This document shows, piece by piece, positions 34,785 through 41,856 of a stretch of DNA of 41,856 nt. Both the position numbers and the translations under genes were made by a program. Origin of the DNA: Gemmatimonadota bacterium (lineage in GTDB: Bacteria > Gemmatimonadota > Gemmatimonadetes > Longimicrobiales > Gaopeijiaceae); NCBI GenBank assembly GCA_029863525.1, contig JAOTVL010000012.1:1-41856 (forward strand). The letters run 5' to 3'. Numbering within the stretch: the stretch's first letter is position 1; each line of letters opens with the position of its first letter. The notes below the pieces were generated by a model. It ran no database searches, was not told where the DNA came from, and saw only the letters and a program-made list of their open reading frames with translations.

Positions 34785-36633
34785 GCCACGCGTCGATCAC
34801 CTTTTCGGCGCGATTCTGCGGCACGACCCGGGCGATTGCGTCGGCGTCCTCGTGTAGCGTTCGGAAGAGATCGGTTCCGAAGTGCTCGACGAGCGTCTCG
34901 GCCGTCTTTTCCCCCACCCCTTTGTATCGGTGGGCAAGGTAGCGAACGATCGCGCCCTCATCGGAGGGAAGCGCGAGGTCATCGAGTGACCCGCTCCCCC
35001 GCGTGCTCGAGCCACCGTTTCGGTCCGACGACGGCGAAGTGCCTTCCGCCGTCGTTGCGGGTGGGGCCGATACGGGTGCCTCGGTGGGCGCTCCCGTGGA
35101 GTGCGCCGGGGAGCGAGACGGCGGCTCTCCCTCGCTGCCGAGGAAGGGCGCAGGGTCGGAGCCGGTCGTGGAAACGGTGGCCGGTGCCGGCTCCGGAGAC
35201 GACGTGACGGTCTGGCCTTCCAGCAAGGTGACCTCGTCGGAGCGGCGGCGGGTCGAGCCGCGCCGGGGACCGAGTCGGAGCCCGAACCAGCCGCGCTTGG
35301 GCGGCTCGACCTCGATCACGGTCGGACCCTCGTCGGGTCCCTTCTCGGCATCGACCAGGTCGGTCATATCGGGGGAAGGCGCTTCTGGACGGTCGTCTCC
35401 ACCCGCGTACGCCGAGTCGTACACCTCGCCGCCGTCGTCATGATCGCCGGTGGAGCTGTCGTCCAGAGCGACCTGGAGATTGCCGTTCTCGGCGCGATCG
35501 ATGGTGATCACCCCGTGTTCTTCCGCTTGCGTGAGGAAAAGGCTGAACTTGCCGAACCCGAGTTCGGTCTCGTCGAAGCTCCGGTCACGGTCGAGCATCT
35601 TCCGCTTCACGTCCGAATCGCGGACCGGGTCGCGGCCCTGCTCGCGTAACGCCTCGAGGGTGGAGCGAAGGAGATCGTAGGCTTCGTTGAGCGGATCGCC
35701 GCCGTCGGACGACGGAGTGCTCGCCTGGTCCTCTTCCGGTGCGGCTCGTCCACCTCGCTCGCGACCCCCGCGTCGCCCACCACGAGCGCGGTCCTTCCGC
35801 CCCCGGTCGTCCGCGCGTCCGCTACCGCGGCTGCGACTCCCGCGGCTACTTCCACCTCCGCCCTTCGCGCCCGAGATCTCGTACTGCCCGTTCTCCATCT
35901 TCTTGAGCTGCACGAGCCCGCGAGATGACGCCTCCGCCAGGAACTTGCTGAACTTGGAGAAGCCGATCGAGCTCTCGTCGAAGGCCGGATCGATTTCCTG
36001 CATGACCTGCTTCAGTCGGTCCGAGCGCATCACGTCGTCGCGCTTGACCATACGATCCACCGCCTCCTTGACCAGCACCCACGGGTCGCGACCGCCGCTC
36101 GGCAGATCGGTCGTCTTCGTGAGTCCGGTAAGGCTCGTGTACGAGTAGTACTCGTCACAATTCTGCACGAGGATGTCGGAGCTGGACTCTTGGATCCCCA
36201 CCCCGATGACGTACTTCCCGTATTCCTTGAGCTTGAGCACGAGACTCGAGAAGTCGGAGTCTCCGGTCAGGAGAATGTAGGTGCCGATCTCGGGACGGAT
36301 GAAGATCAACTCGAGCGCGTCGATCGCCATCCGGATGTCGGTCGCGTTCTTCTTGTTGCTCCCGTACGCGGGGGCAAAAATGAGGTCGACGGACGCCTCC
36401 GAGAGGGGCACGATGTACTGCGGATAACGACGCCAATCGGCGTAGGCGCGCTGGACGCTGACCTTGCCCTTGATCACGTCGGAGTCGAGGAGCGTCTTGA
36501 GCTCCTTCGAAAGGTCGCTGCGCATCCCCATCGTGACGTTGTCGAAGTCGATGAGGAGTGCTGCGTGGGGCGACTCGGCCCCGGCGATGTTGAAGGCGCC
36601 CTGATGTGGGGCCCTGGTGTACGGAACGTTCAT
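34750..36633 (-). CDS. NYN-domain putative RNase with two LOTUS (OST-HTH) domains, RGG linker and HhH
   Basis: The 627-residue product starts at ATG 36633; the frame is open 36 codons further upstream, but that part crosses the intergenic hairpin. Residues ~23-165 form a NYN (LabA/PIN-like) nuclease domain with acidic residues D29 and D31 (LLIDFDNV), D99 (NATDIRMAID) and D125/D127 (LTGDSDFSSL). Two LOTUS domains lie at ~183-256 (DPWVLVKEAVDRMVKRDDV, IGFSKFSKFLAEA) and ~315-390 (LGFGKFSLFLTQAEEHG). Between them is an Arg/Gly-rich RGG-like linker (~257-300). A long acidic, Pro/Ser-rich linker leads to a helix-hairpin-helix pair (~558-625; YKGVGEKTAETLVEHFG). NYN domains cut RNA, LOTUS binds RNA (including G4), and HhH binds nucleic acid without sequence specificity. 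RNA processing or decay is inferred. The 3' end overlaps the glycosylase gene. Confidence 0.88.
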   Translation of the reverse strand: MNVPYTRAPHQGAFNIAGAESPHAALLIDFDNVTMGMRSDLSKELKTLLDSDVIKGKVSVQRAYADWRRYPQYIVPLSEASVDLIFAPAYGSNKKNATDIRMAIDALELIFIRPEIGTYILLTGDSDFSSLVLKLKEYGKYVIGVGIQESSSDILVQNCDEYYSYTSLTGLTKTTDLPSGGRDPWVLVKEAVDRMVKRDDVMRSDRLKQVMQEIDPAFDESSIGFSKFSKFLAEASSRGLVQLKKMENGQYEISGAKGGGGSSRGSRSRGSGRADDRGRKDRARGGRRGGRERGGRAAPEEDQASTPSSDGGDPLNEAYDLLRSTLEALREQGRDPVRDSDVKRKMLDRDRSFDETELGFGKFSLFLTQAEEHGVITIDRAENGNLQVALDDSSTGDHDDGGEVYDSAYAGGDDRPEAPSPDMTDLVDAEKGPDEGPTVIEVEPPKRGWFGLRLGPRRGSTRRRSDEVTLLEGQTVTSSPEPAPATVSTTGSDPAPFLGSEGEPPSRSPAHSTGAPTEAPVSAPPATTAEGTSPSSDRNGGSSTRGSGSLDDLALPSDEGAIVRYLAHRYKGVGEKTAETLVEHFGTDLFRTLHEDADAIARVVPQNRAEKVIDAWRADYERRTRSR

Positions 36634-36675
36634 TCTGTGTTTCTTCTCGCAAACTGATTGTAGGTCGCGAGACCT

Positions 36676-36717
36676 CCCCACCTCGTCGCGATCGTGAGAT
36701 CGCACCCGAGGTCGGGG
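36676..36717 (-). promoter_or_regulatory. Long stem-loop between acyl-CoA ligase and NYN gene
   Basis: A hairpin of about 16 pairs in three helices: CCCC/GGGG, ACCTCG/CGAGGT (one bulged base), a 2x3 internal loop, and GCGATC/GATCGC around a 4-base loop. It is followed on the minus strand by a smaller hairpin (36663-36674, GGTC/GACC) and by TACAAT, a good -10-like hexamer without a convincing -35. No U-run follows, so it is either a factor-dependent or weak terminator after the ligase gene or a leader structure of the NYN transcript. Confidence 0.5.
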
Positions 36718-36757
36718 AAGCCTTCGGGGCGCGCCCACCATAGGCGCCGCGAACCCC

Positions 36758-38380
36758 TCAGGCCGACTGTCCCTCCGATTGAACGGAGCGGGAGAGTTCG
36801 ACCCTCCGTACCTGACCCGTATCCGACCTCGGCAACGCGTCGAAAAACCGTACCAGATCGGGAGCTTTCTCGTCCGCGAGCGTTTCGCGGCACCACTCCA
36901 CGATCTCCTGGCCGGTTACGATCGCTCCCTCGACTGGGACGACGCAGGCACAGATGACCTCGCCGAGCAACTCGTCGGGGATTCCGACGGCCGCCACTTC
37001 GTGCACCGCCGGGTGAGCCTCGATGCGAGCCTCTACTTCGCGGGGATACACGTTGAAGCCAGAACGAATGATAACGTCCTTGGTACGCCCGACCAAATGC
37101 AGGTATCCCTCTTCGTCGACCAGTCCGAGGTCGCCCGTCCGGAAATATCCGTGGGCGTCGAAAGCGTCCGCGGTCTGCCGGGGCTGCCTGTAATACCCCA
37201 GCATGACGCCCGGACCGCGAACCCGGATCTCGCCCACGCTCTCTACGGGTAGCTCGCGTTCGGAGCCGTCGGTATCGACGATCCTCACCTCCGTGCCGGC
37301 GATGGGCCGCCCCACCGTGAAGCGCCGCTTCTCGGCGCTGTCGGAGGGACTCGAGGCACTGACCGTGGACGCGGTCTCGGTGAGGGAATAGCCGGTCACG
37401 ACCGTTACACCGAGGTGCTCCGACATCCGGGTCACCAGCTCATCGCTGACCGGCGCCCCAGCGACCACTGCGAGCCGCAGGCTTTTCAGCTCCCTGGCCC
37501 GTCGCTCGAGCAGGGCGAGCTCGCTCACGAAGAGCGTCGGGATGCCGAAATGCACGGTCGCCTGGTGCCGCTCCACCGCATCGAGTGTGGAACCGGCGCT
37601 CTCGTCGTCTTGCAGTACCAGCGTCGCTCCCGCGAGGAGACTCCCCAGGAGCCCCGAGGCGAGGCCATACACGTGAAAGAGAGCCGAAATCCCGACGATG
37701 CGATCGCTCGGCTCGAGGCCAATGACGGCGGCGGTCGCGGCCGCGGCGGACAGGAGGTTCTCGTGGCTCAGCTCTACGCCCTTCGGCTTGCCGCTCGTAC
37801 CCGACGTATACATGAGCGCGAACATCGCCGTCGGGTCCATCTCCGGAATGGCGAAGTCCCTCCCCTGGCCCGACGACAGCAAATCCTCGAATTGGAAGAT
37901 CCGGTCGTCGTACCAGAGGTCCTCATCGCCGACCGTCACGAGGTACTGGAGCTCCGGGAGCTGGGGCATCAACTCCTCGAAGAGCTGAAGGAAGTCGATG
38001 TCACGATCCTGTTCGACGGTGACTGCGCAGACCGCCTCGGAGTGACGGAGCATGTACTGCAGTTCGGGTATCGCGAGCCGCGGATTGAGAGGTACGACGA
38101 CCGCGCCGACCTTCGCCGCCGCGAAGAGGGAGACCACGAACTCCGGACACGGCGGAAGGAGGAGGGCGACGCGGTCACCCGCTTCGAACCCCAATCCTGC
38201 CCACGCGGCGGCCAGCGCGTCGGCCTCATGGTCGATCTGAGCGAACGTGAGCGGTTCGTCACCGTGCAGAAGGAACGAGGCGGTCGGATCGGAGGTGGCA
38301 CGAGTGCGCAATGCCGCGGCGACGGTCATGCCTGACGTGCGCTCGATGAGCGCCATGGTCCCCACAGTCGGCTCGGTCAC
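36758..38380 (-). CDS. AMP-dependent acyl-CoA synthetase-like protein lacking the A10 lysine
   Basis: This ANL-superfamily protein, 540 residues, resembles medium/long-chain fatty acid CoA ligases. The adenylate-forming core is intact: MYTSGTSGKPKGVELSHENL, LFHVYGLASGLLGSLLAGAT, VTGYSLTETASTVSASSPSD, and YFRTGDLGLVDEEGYLHLVG followed by RTKDVIIRSGFNVYPREVEA. The final motif, normally P-K/R-x-x-T-G-K-x-x-R, reads LPRSDTGQVRRVEL: Q523 replaces the lysine that orients the carboxylate and AMP in the first half-reaction. Acs in this window keeps its lysine. The enzyme may be slow, regulated differently, or specialised for the thioester step. It lies between aroB and the NYN gene on the same strand. 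Its start at ATG 38380 is the only good one. Confidence 0.9.
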   Translation of the reverse strand: MTEPTVGTMALIERTSGMTVAAALRTRATSDPTASFLLHGDEPLTFAQIDHEADALAAAWAGLGFEAGDRVALLLPPCPEFVVSLFAAAKVGAVVVPLNPRLAIPELQYMLRHSEAVCAVTVEQDRDIDFLQLFEELMPQLPELQYLVTVGDEDLWYDDRIFQFEDLLSSGQGRDFAIPEMDPTAMFALMYTSGTSGKPKGVELSHENLLSAAAATAAVIGLEPSDRIVGISALFHVYGLASGLLGSLLAGATLVLQDDESAGSTLDAVERHQATVHFGIPTLFVSELALLERRARELKSLRLAVVAGAPVSDELVTRMSEHLGVTVVTGYSLTETASTVSASSPSDSAEKRRFTVGRPIAGTEVRIVDTDGSERELPVESVGEIRVRGPGVMLGYYRQPRQTADAFDAHGYFRTGDLGLVDEEGYLHLVGRTKDVIIRSGFNVYPREVEARIEAHPAVHEVAAVGIPDELLGEVICACVVPVEGAIVTGQEIVEWCRETLADEKAPDLVRFFDALPRSDTGQVRRVELSRSVQSEGQSA

Positions 38381-38461
38381 GCCGTTATTATAGGCGATCG
38401 GGACGGGACGGATGAACCCTCCGACGCCTGGAGTCCAAGAAACCGAGCCGGTCGATCCGGG

Positions 38462-39568
38462 TCACGCGGCGTCGAGAACCTCGCGGAGGGCCCGGTGGGC
38501 GACCTCATCGGGGACGTCGTGCGTCCACGCGACCCCCCGTGACGTTTCACCGACACACGCGAGCAGGACGTACCTCGGCCTCCCGCGACGCACCTTCTTG
38601 TCCTGGCCGAGGTAGGCGACGGTCCGTTCCAGGGTGAGCCCTGGAGGTGCCGGGTCGATGAGCCTGTCGAGGGCGCGCTTCAGGCGGTCGCGCGTCCCCG
38701 GTGCCGTCACACCGACCCGCTCTCCGATCGCCGCTTCCGTGATCATCCCGAGGCCAACCGCGCTCCCGTGCCCGAGGCGGTATTCGGACGCTGCTTCCAG
38801 CGCGTGACCGATGGTATGCCCGAAGTTCAGCACGTGGCGAAATCCACCCTCGAATTCGTCCTTCGAGACGACGTCCGCCTTGATCCGGATGCTCGCCAGG
38901 ACCACGTCTGACGCGGTGTCGGGGTCCGCCCGGAGAAGGTCGTCACAGCGGCGCTCGATCGCCTCGAAATGGCCCTCGTCGAGGACCGCGCCGTGCTTCA
39001 CAGCTTCGACCAGCCCCTCCCGTCGGTTCCGTTCCGGGAGGGTTCGAAGAAGTTCGGTATCGGCGACCACGGCCGCAGGCGGGTGAAACGTTCCGACCAG
39101 GTTCTTCCCGGCTGCCACGTCGACTCCGGTCTTGCCACCGACCGAGGCGTCGACCATGGCCAGATAGCTGGTCGGTACCTGAATGACGGGAATGCCACGC
39201 AGGTACGTCGAGGCGACGAAGCCTCCGAGATCCGTCGTGACACCACCACCGACGGCGACCACGCAGCTGTCGCGCCCGAGTCCCGCTTCGAGCATCTCGT
39301 CGGTCAGGGTCATCCATCGTCCGCGGGTCTTCGACGCTTCACCCGCCGGAAACGAGAGCAGCGTGGGATCCAGGCCCGACACGCGACACGCTTCGGCGAG
39401 GCGTTCGCCGTGAAGGGGCGAGACGTTCGAGTCGGAGATTAGCGCGAATCTTCCGCTCGCGGCCCGCTCCGCCACCAGGCCGGGAAGGACCCGCGCGACC
39501 CCGTGCCCCACGAACACCGGGTAGGAGCCAACTCCGGTTCGAACGTCGACGCGGCCCGAGTGGATCAC
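38462..39568 (-). CDS. aroB: 3-dehydroquinate synthase
   Basis: AroB converts DAHP to 3-dehydroquinate, the second shikimate-pathway step, with NAD and a divalent metal. The 368-residue product shows the NAD loop VAVGGGVTTDLGGFVASTYL, RGIPVIQVPTSYLAMVDASV and GGKTGVDVAAGKNLVGTFHP, the metal-site glutamate and histidines near LVEAVKHGAVLDE and LNFGHTIGHALEAASEYRLG with HGSAVGLGM. The length is normal. The ATG overlaps the TGA of the upstream lipoprotein gene by 4 bases, so they are translationally coupled. The acyl-CoA ligase gene begins 82 bases downstream. The product of AroB feeds aromatic amino acid, folate and quinone synthesis. Confidence 0.96.
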   Translation of the reverse strand: MIHSGRVDVRTGVGSYPVFVGHGVARVLPGLVAERAASGRFALISDSNVSPLHGERLAEACRVSGLDPTLLSFPAGEASKTRGRWMTLTDEMLEAGLGRDSCVVAVGGGVTTDLGGFVASTYLRGIPVIQVPTSYLAMVDASVGGKTGVDVAAGKNLVGTFHPPAAVVADTELLRTLPERNRREGLVEAVKHGAVLDEGHFEAIERRCDDLLRADPDTASDVVLASIRIKADVVSKDEFEGGFRHVLNFGHTIGHALEAASEYRLGHGSAVGLGMITEAAIGERVGVTAPGTRDRLKRALDRLIDPAPPGLTLERTVAYLGQDKKVRRGRPRYVLLACVGETSRGVAWTHDVPDEVAHRALREVLDAA

Positions 39569-40791
39569 CGTCGATCGGTCAGCGAGATCGAAACCAGCGC
39601 GGTGGTCGTACCGACGTGGAGGACGCTGAGCGCCCTACCGTCGACGTCGATCGATTCGAGGCTCACCGGGCCGCCGAAGCGGCCCGAGCCGGCGTCGACC
39701 GCCCGCCGGAAGCGATCGCGCGCCGTCGCGTTCTCCCAGACGAACGCCGCGACAAGCGCTCGGCTTCCCGAGGCGTCTTCGATGAGCGCGTACCGATCCC
39801 CGTCCCAGCCTTCGGCGGGACCACCGGCCCCCACGGCTCCACCCGGACCGCGAACGCCAAGCACGTCTTCGGCGAGCACACCGAGCTCCAGGCGCCCGAG
39901 CTCGTCGTCGAGCACGACGCGGCCACCATGGACCTGGAGTGCCACCTGAACAGGTGGGTCCGCACGCGGGCGCATGACTTGTTCGGTCGAGGTCGGTAAC
40001 GCATCCCCGAACGGCCCGCTGCGGTTTCCGTCGACCCAAAGGCGCTGGACGAAGCCGGCCCCCTCCACGTAGGGAAAGAGGAGGCTCTCCCGGATCACGC
40101 GCGGAGCGCGGGCGAGCGCTGGAAACTGGCTGTTCATCGCCTCGAGCACGGGTCGGATCTGCGCTCCGAAGTCCGGAACCTGCCCGAGATCGACCGAGGC
40201 ACCGGTCATTTGTTCGGTGGCGTACTCGAGCATGACGAGCGTCGCCTGACCCTCGATCGCCGCCATGGCGGCCGCCGCGCGGTCGTTACCGATGTCTGGA
40301 TCGGTGAGCGCCTTTAGGTCCACGTGCTGGTCCTGTACCGCGTGCACGAGCTCGTGGAGCAGGAGCGCCTCGAGGTCCTCGGGTTGCTGATCGTCGAGTA
40401 CGAACAGGGCCGTCGAGTCGGGCTCGTAGAATCCCGCGACCTGTTCCGAATAAAGCTCGAGCAGGAGCCCGCGGAGGTCGACGTCCTCGGGCATGAGCCC
40501 AAACAACGCATAGGCTTCGACCCGCGCGGTCGCTTCCCCCACGGGTAGCTCCTGATCGAGCTTGAACACGAGGTAGTCGATGAGCTCGGCTCGACTGCGG
40601 CGTTCGATCCGAACCGGCGCACGGAGCTCCATGCCCGCCCGCGCCGCCAGATCCGGCAAGAGCCGAGCGGCAATCGCGCCCAACTCCGCATCGGACGAGA
40701 CGACGAGCTCTCGGGGCGCCTGGGCCCTGCAGCCGGAGGCGATCAGCCCGAGCGCCAACGTGGCCGCGAAGAGCGTGCGTACGAGCGTCAT
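39565..40791 (-). CDS. Putative zinc metallopeptidase lipoprotein
   Basis: The 408-residue product starts at ATG 40791 with a clear lipoprotein signal: LVRTLFAATLALGLIASGC, lipobox IASGC with Cys21. The frame stays open 63 codons upstream but those residues look non-coding. A zinc motif is seen at H146-E147-L-V-H150 (HELVHAVQDQHVDL), and a probable third ligand lies in AAIEGQATLVM, about 31-35 residues later. Similar HELxHALQDQ proteins are common in diderm genomes but uncharacterised, so peptidase activity is inferred. Strand-rich segments continue to the C-terminus. Its stop overlaps the aroB start, as though the two genes form an operon. Why a surface-anchored metal protein precedes aroB is unclear. 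Confidence 0.82.
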   Translation of the reverse strand: MTLVRTLFAATLALGLIASGCRAQAPRELVVSSDAELGAIAARLLPDLAARAGMELRAPVRIERRSRAELIDYLVFKLDQELPVGEATARVEAYALFGLMPEDVDLRGLLLELYSEQVAGFYEPDSTALFVLDDQQPEDLEALLLHELVHAVQDQHVDLKALTDPDIGNDRAAAAMAAIEGQATLVMLEYATEQMTGASVDLGQVPDFGAQIRPVLEAMNSQFPALARAPRVIRESLLFPYVEGAGFVQRLWVDGNRSGPFGDALPTSTEQVMRPRADPPVQVALQVHGGRVVLDDELGRLELGVLAEDVLGVRGPGGAVGAGGPAEGWDGDRYALIEDASGSRALVAAFVWENATARDRFRRAVDAGSGRFGGPVSLESIDVDGRALSVLHVGTTTALVSISLTDRR

Positions 40792-41059
40792 GGTCAGGAG
40801 ATCCCTTGGTTCTGATCGGGAGCTTTGAGCTTCTCTGGACTCCGTACCCCGGTCAAGCGTGGGCGCCCCATACCGACCCATGCAAACGCCAGGCCGGGCC
40901 ACCAGAGGCAGCGCCGCAGGAAATGGTTGAGTCGAACCGGGAACTCTGAGTAGCTTCAAGGCGAATAGACCCGTTGGCACCTGGCTTGCAACGTCGGAGG
41001 GGTGTCACCCCAGGAGTCCTCTGGCCGAGGCGTCGCGAGGCCCGAAGAGAGCGAACGAC
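40792..41059. other. Intergenic region between divergent lipoprotein and PBP1A genes
   Basis: The longest gene-free stretch in the window (268 bases). It should hold both divergent promoters. Toward pbp1A I see only a weak TTGAGT with a TAGCTT 18 bases on (40928-40957 area), and toward the lipoprotein nothing convincing. No repeat, tRNA or hairpin terminator is evident. Confidence 0.4.
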
Positions 41060-41856
41060 ATGATGGCACGGGCACGACCCAGGACGAAGGACGAGGTCGC
41101 GAATGCTTGGCGCGCCAGACTTGCGCCGTATTGGTATCCGAGGCACTACCTCTTGGCGCTCACCTTCCTGGGGGCGCTCGGCTTCGGAGGGCTCTGGGGG
41201 AGTTGGAAGAACCTCTGCGCCGGTAACGCCTGCCCCTCGATCGCCCAGATCCGGACGTTCGAGCATGAGCAGAAGAGCAAGGTCTTCGCAGCCGACGGTC
41301 GATTGATCGCGGAATACGGCTTCGAGAGCCGAACGCCCGTCTCCATACGGGCCCTTCCCGAGTACGTCCCGCAGGCGGTAGTCGCCACGGAAGACAAGCG
41401 CTTCTACGACCACCGCGGCTTCGATCCGATCGGGATCGCGCGGGCGGCGGTGGGCGTGCTGACGTTCGACTACGCCGGCGGCGGAAGCACGATCACGCAA
41501 CAGCTCGCGCGCAACATGTTCGACGAGATCGGGTTCGAGAAGCGCTACATCCGCAAGCTCAAGGAAGTCCAGGTCGCGCTCGATCTGGAGCGTTCCTACA
41601 CGAAAGAGCAGATCCTCGAAGCGTATCTCAACGAGATCTACATGGGGCGGGGCTACGGCTTCCAAAACGCCTCTCGGAGCTATTTCGGGAAGGACGCCAC
41701 GGACATGAACGTGGCGGAGGCGGCCCTCCTCACGGCGATCCTGAACCGCCCCGGTCGGTACGATCCGTTCCGCAACCCCGACGCGGCCTTGGCCCGACGG
41801 AATCTGGTCCTGGATCTCATGGCGAACGAGAAATACCTGACCGAAGGTGAGGCGGA
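41060..41856 (+). CDS. Class A penicillin-binding protein (PBP1A-like), 3'-truncated by window edge
   Basis: This bifunctional enzyme polymerises glycan strands and cross-links them. The frame is open to the last base, with 265 complete codons read. A cytosolic basic tail (RARPRTKDEVANAWRARL) and one signal-anchor helix (YLLALTFLGALGFGGLWG) precede the GT51 domain. The domain has catalytic glutamate E111 in ATEDKRFYDHRGFDP, GGGSTITQQLARNMF, RKLKEVQVALDLERSYTKEQ and ILEAYLNEIYMGRGYGFQNA, then NVAEAALLTAILNRPGRYDP. The transpeptidase half lies outside the window. I start at ATG 41060, with a GAGAG ribosome site about 8 bases upstream; ATG 41063 is equally possible. It diverges from the metallopeptidase lipoprotein. 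Confidence 0.94.
   Translation, partial: MMARARPRTKDEVANAWRARLAPYWYPRHYLLALTFLGALGFGGLWGSWKNLCAGNACPSIAQIRTFEHEQKSKVFAADGRLIAEYGFESRTPVSIRALPEYVPQAVVATEDKRFYDHRGFDPIGIARAAVGVLTFDYAGGGSTITQQLARNMFDEIGFEKRYIRKLKEVQVALDLERSYTKEQILEAYLNEIYMGRGYGFQNASRSYFGKDATDMNVAEAALLTAILNRPGRYDPFRNPDAALARRNLVLDLMANEKYLTEGEA

Overview
The window looks like chromosomal core DNA of a high-GC, diderm (outer-membrane) bacterium. GC-rich third positions, frequent GTG starts, SurA-type chaperones, an outer-membrane barrel protein and many lipobox lipoproteins all point that way. The gene mix fits Gemmatimonadota or a related lineage, but that placement is inference and no marker gene here settles it. I saw no rRNA, tRNA, CRISPR array, insertion sequence, integrase or phage gene. 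No gap between genes exceeds about 300 bases; the longest, 40792-41059, is 268 bases.

Bases 1-10393 form one long rightward run: mfd (5' end outside the window), two parvulin-type foldases of which the second is SurA-like, pdxA, ftsE, ftsX, an EnvC-like LytM protein, holB and moaC. Most junctions are tight or overlapping, so the run is probably one or a few operons linking repair, envelope protein folding, B6 synthesis, divisome-controlled cell wall hydrolysis, replication and molybdopterin synthesis.

Bases 10455-20083 are mixed: a LysM lytic transglycosylase, guaB with a good candidate promoter, two uncharacterised proteins, a hexapeptide acyltransferase, acetyl-CoA synthetase, a PerR-like Fur regulator with its own promoter and inverted repeat, a PBP4-type carboxypeptidase fused to LysM, and an 83-residue protein.

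Bases 20115-24771 are the most accessory-looking part. An AraC-type regulator diverges from a 58-residue lipoprotein made almost entirely of four identical heptapeptides. That lipoprotein converges, 2 bases apart, on a TPR protein. A DMT-family transporter and a zinc-ribbon/membrane/winged-helix protein follow.

Bases 24861-30706 hold a secreted M30-like metalloprotease with an SH3b-repeat partner, an outer-membrane barrel protein, moeA and an active-site-intact M23 lipoprotein. Bases 30739-40791 form a leftward run of eight genes: metallopeptidase-like lipoprotein, aroB, an acyl-CoA ligase lacking its usual catalytic lysine, a NYN-LOTUS-RGG-LOTUS-HhH protein, a 3-methyladenine glycosylase, an NhaC antiporter, etfB and etfA. 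The window ends inside a class A penicillin-binding protein gene.

A cell-wall theme recurs (EnvC-like activator, LysM transglycosylase, PBP4-LysM, M23 lipoprotein, PBP1A). The best candidates for undescribed biology are the heptapeptide-repeat lipoprotein module and the NYN/LOTUS protein.
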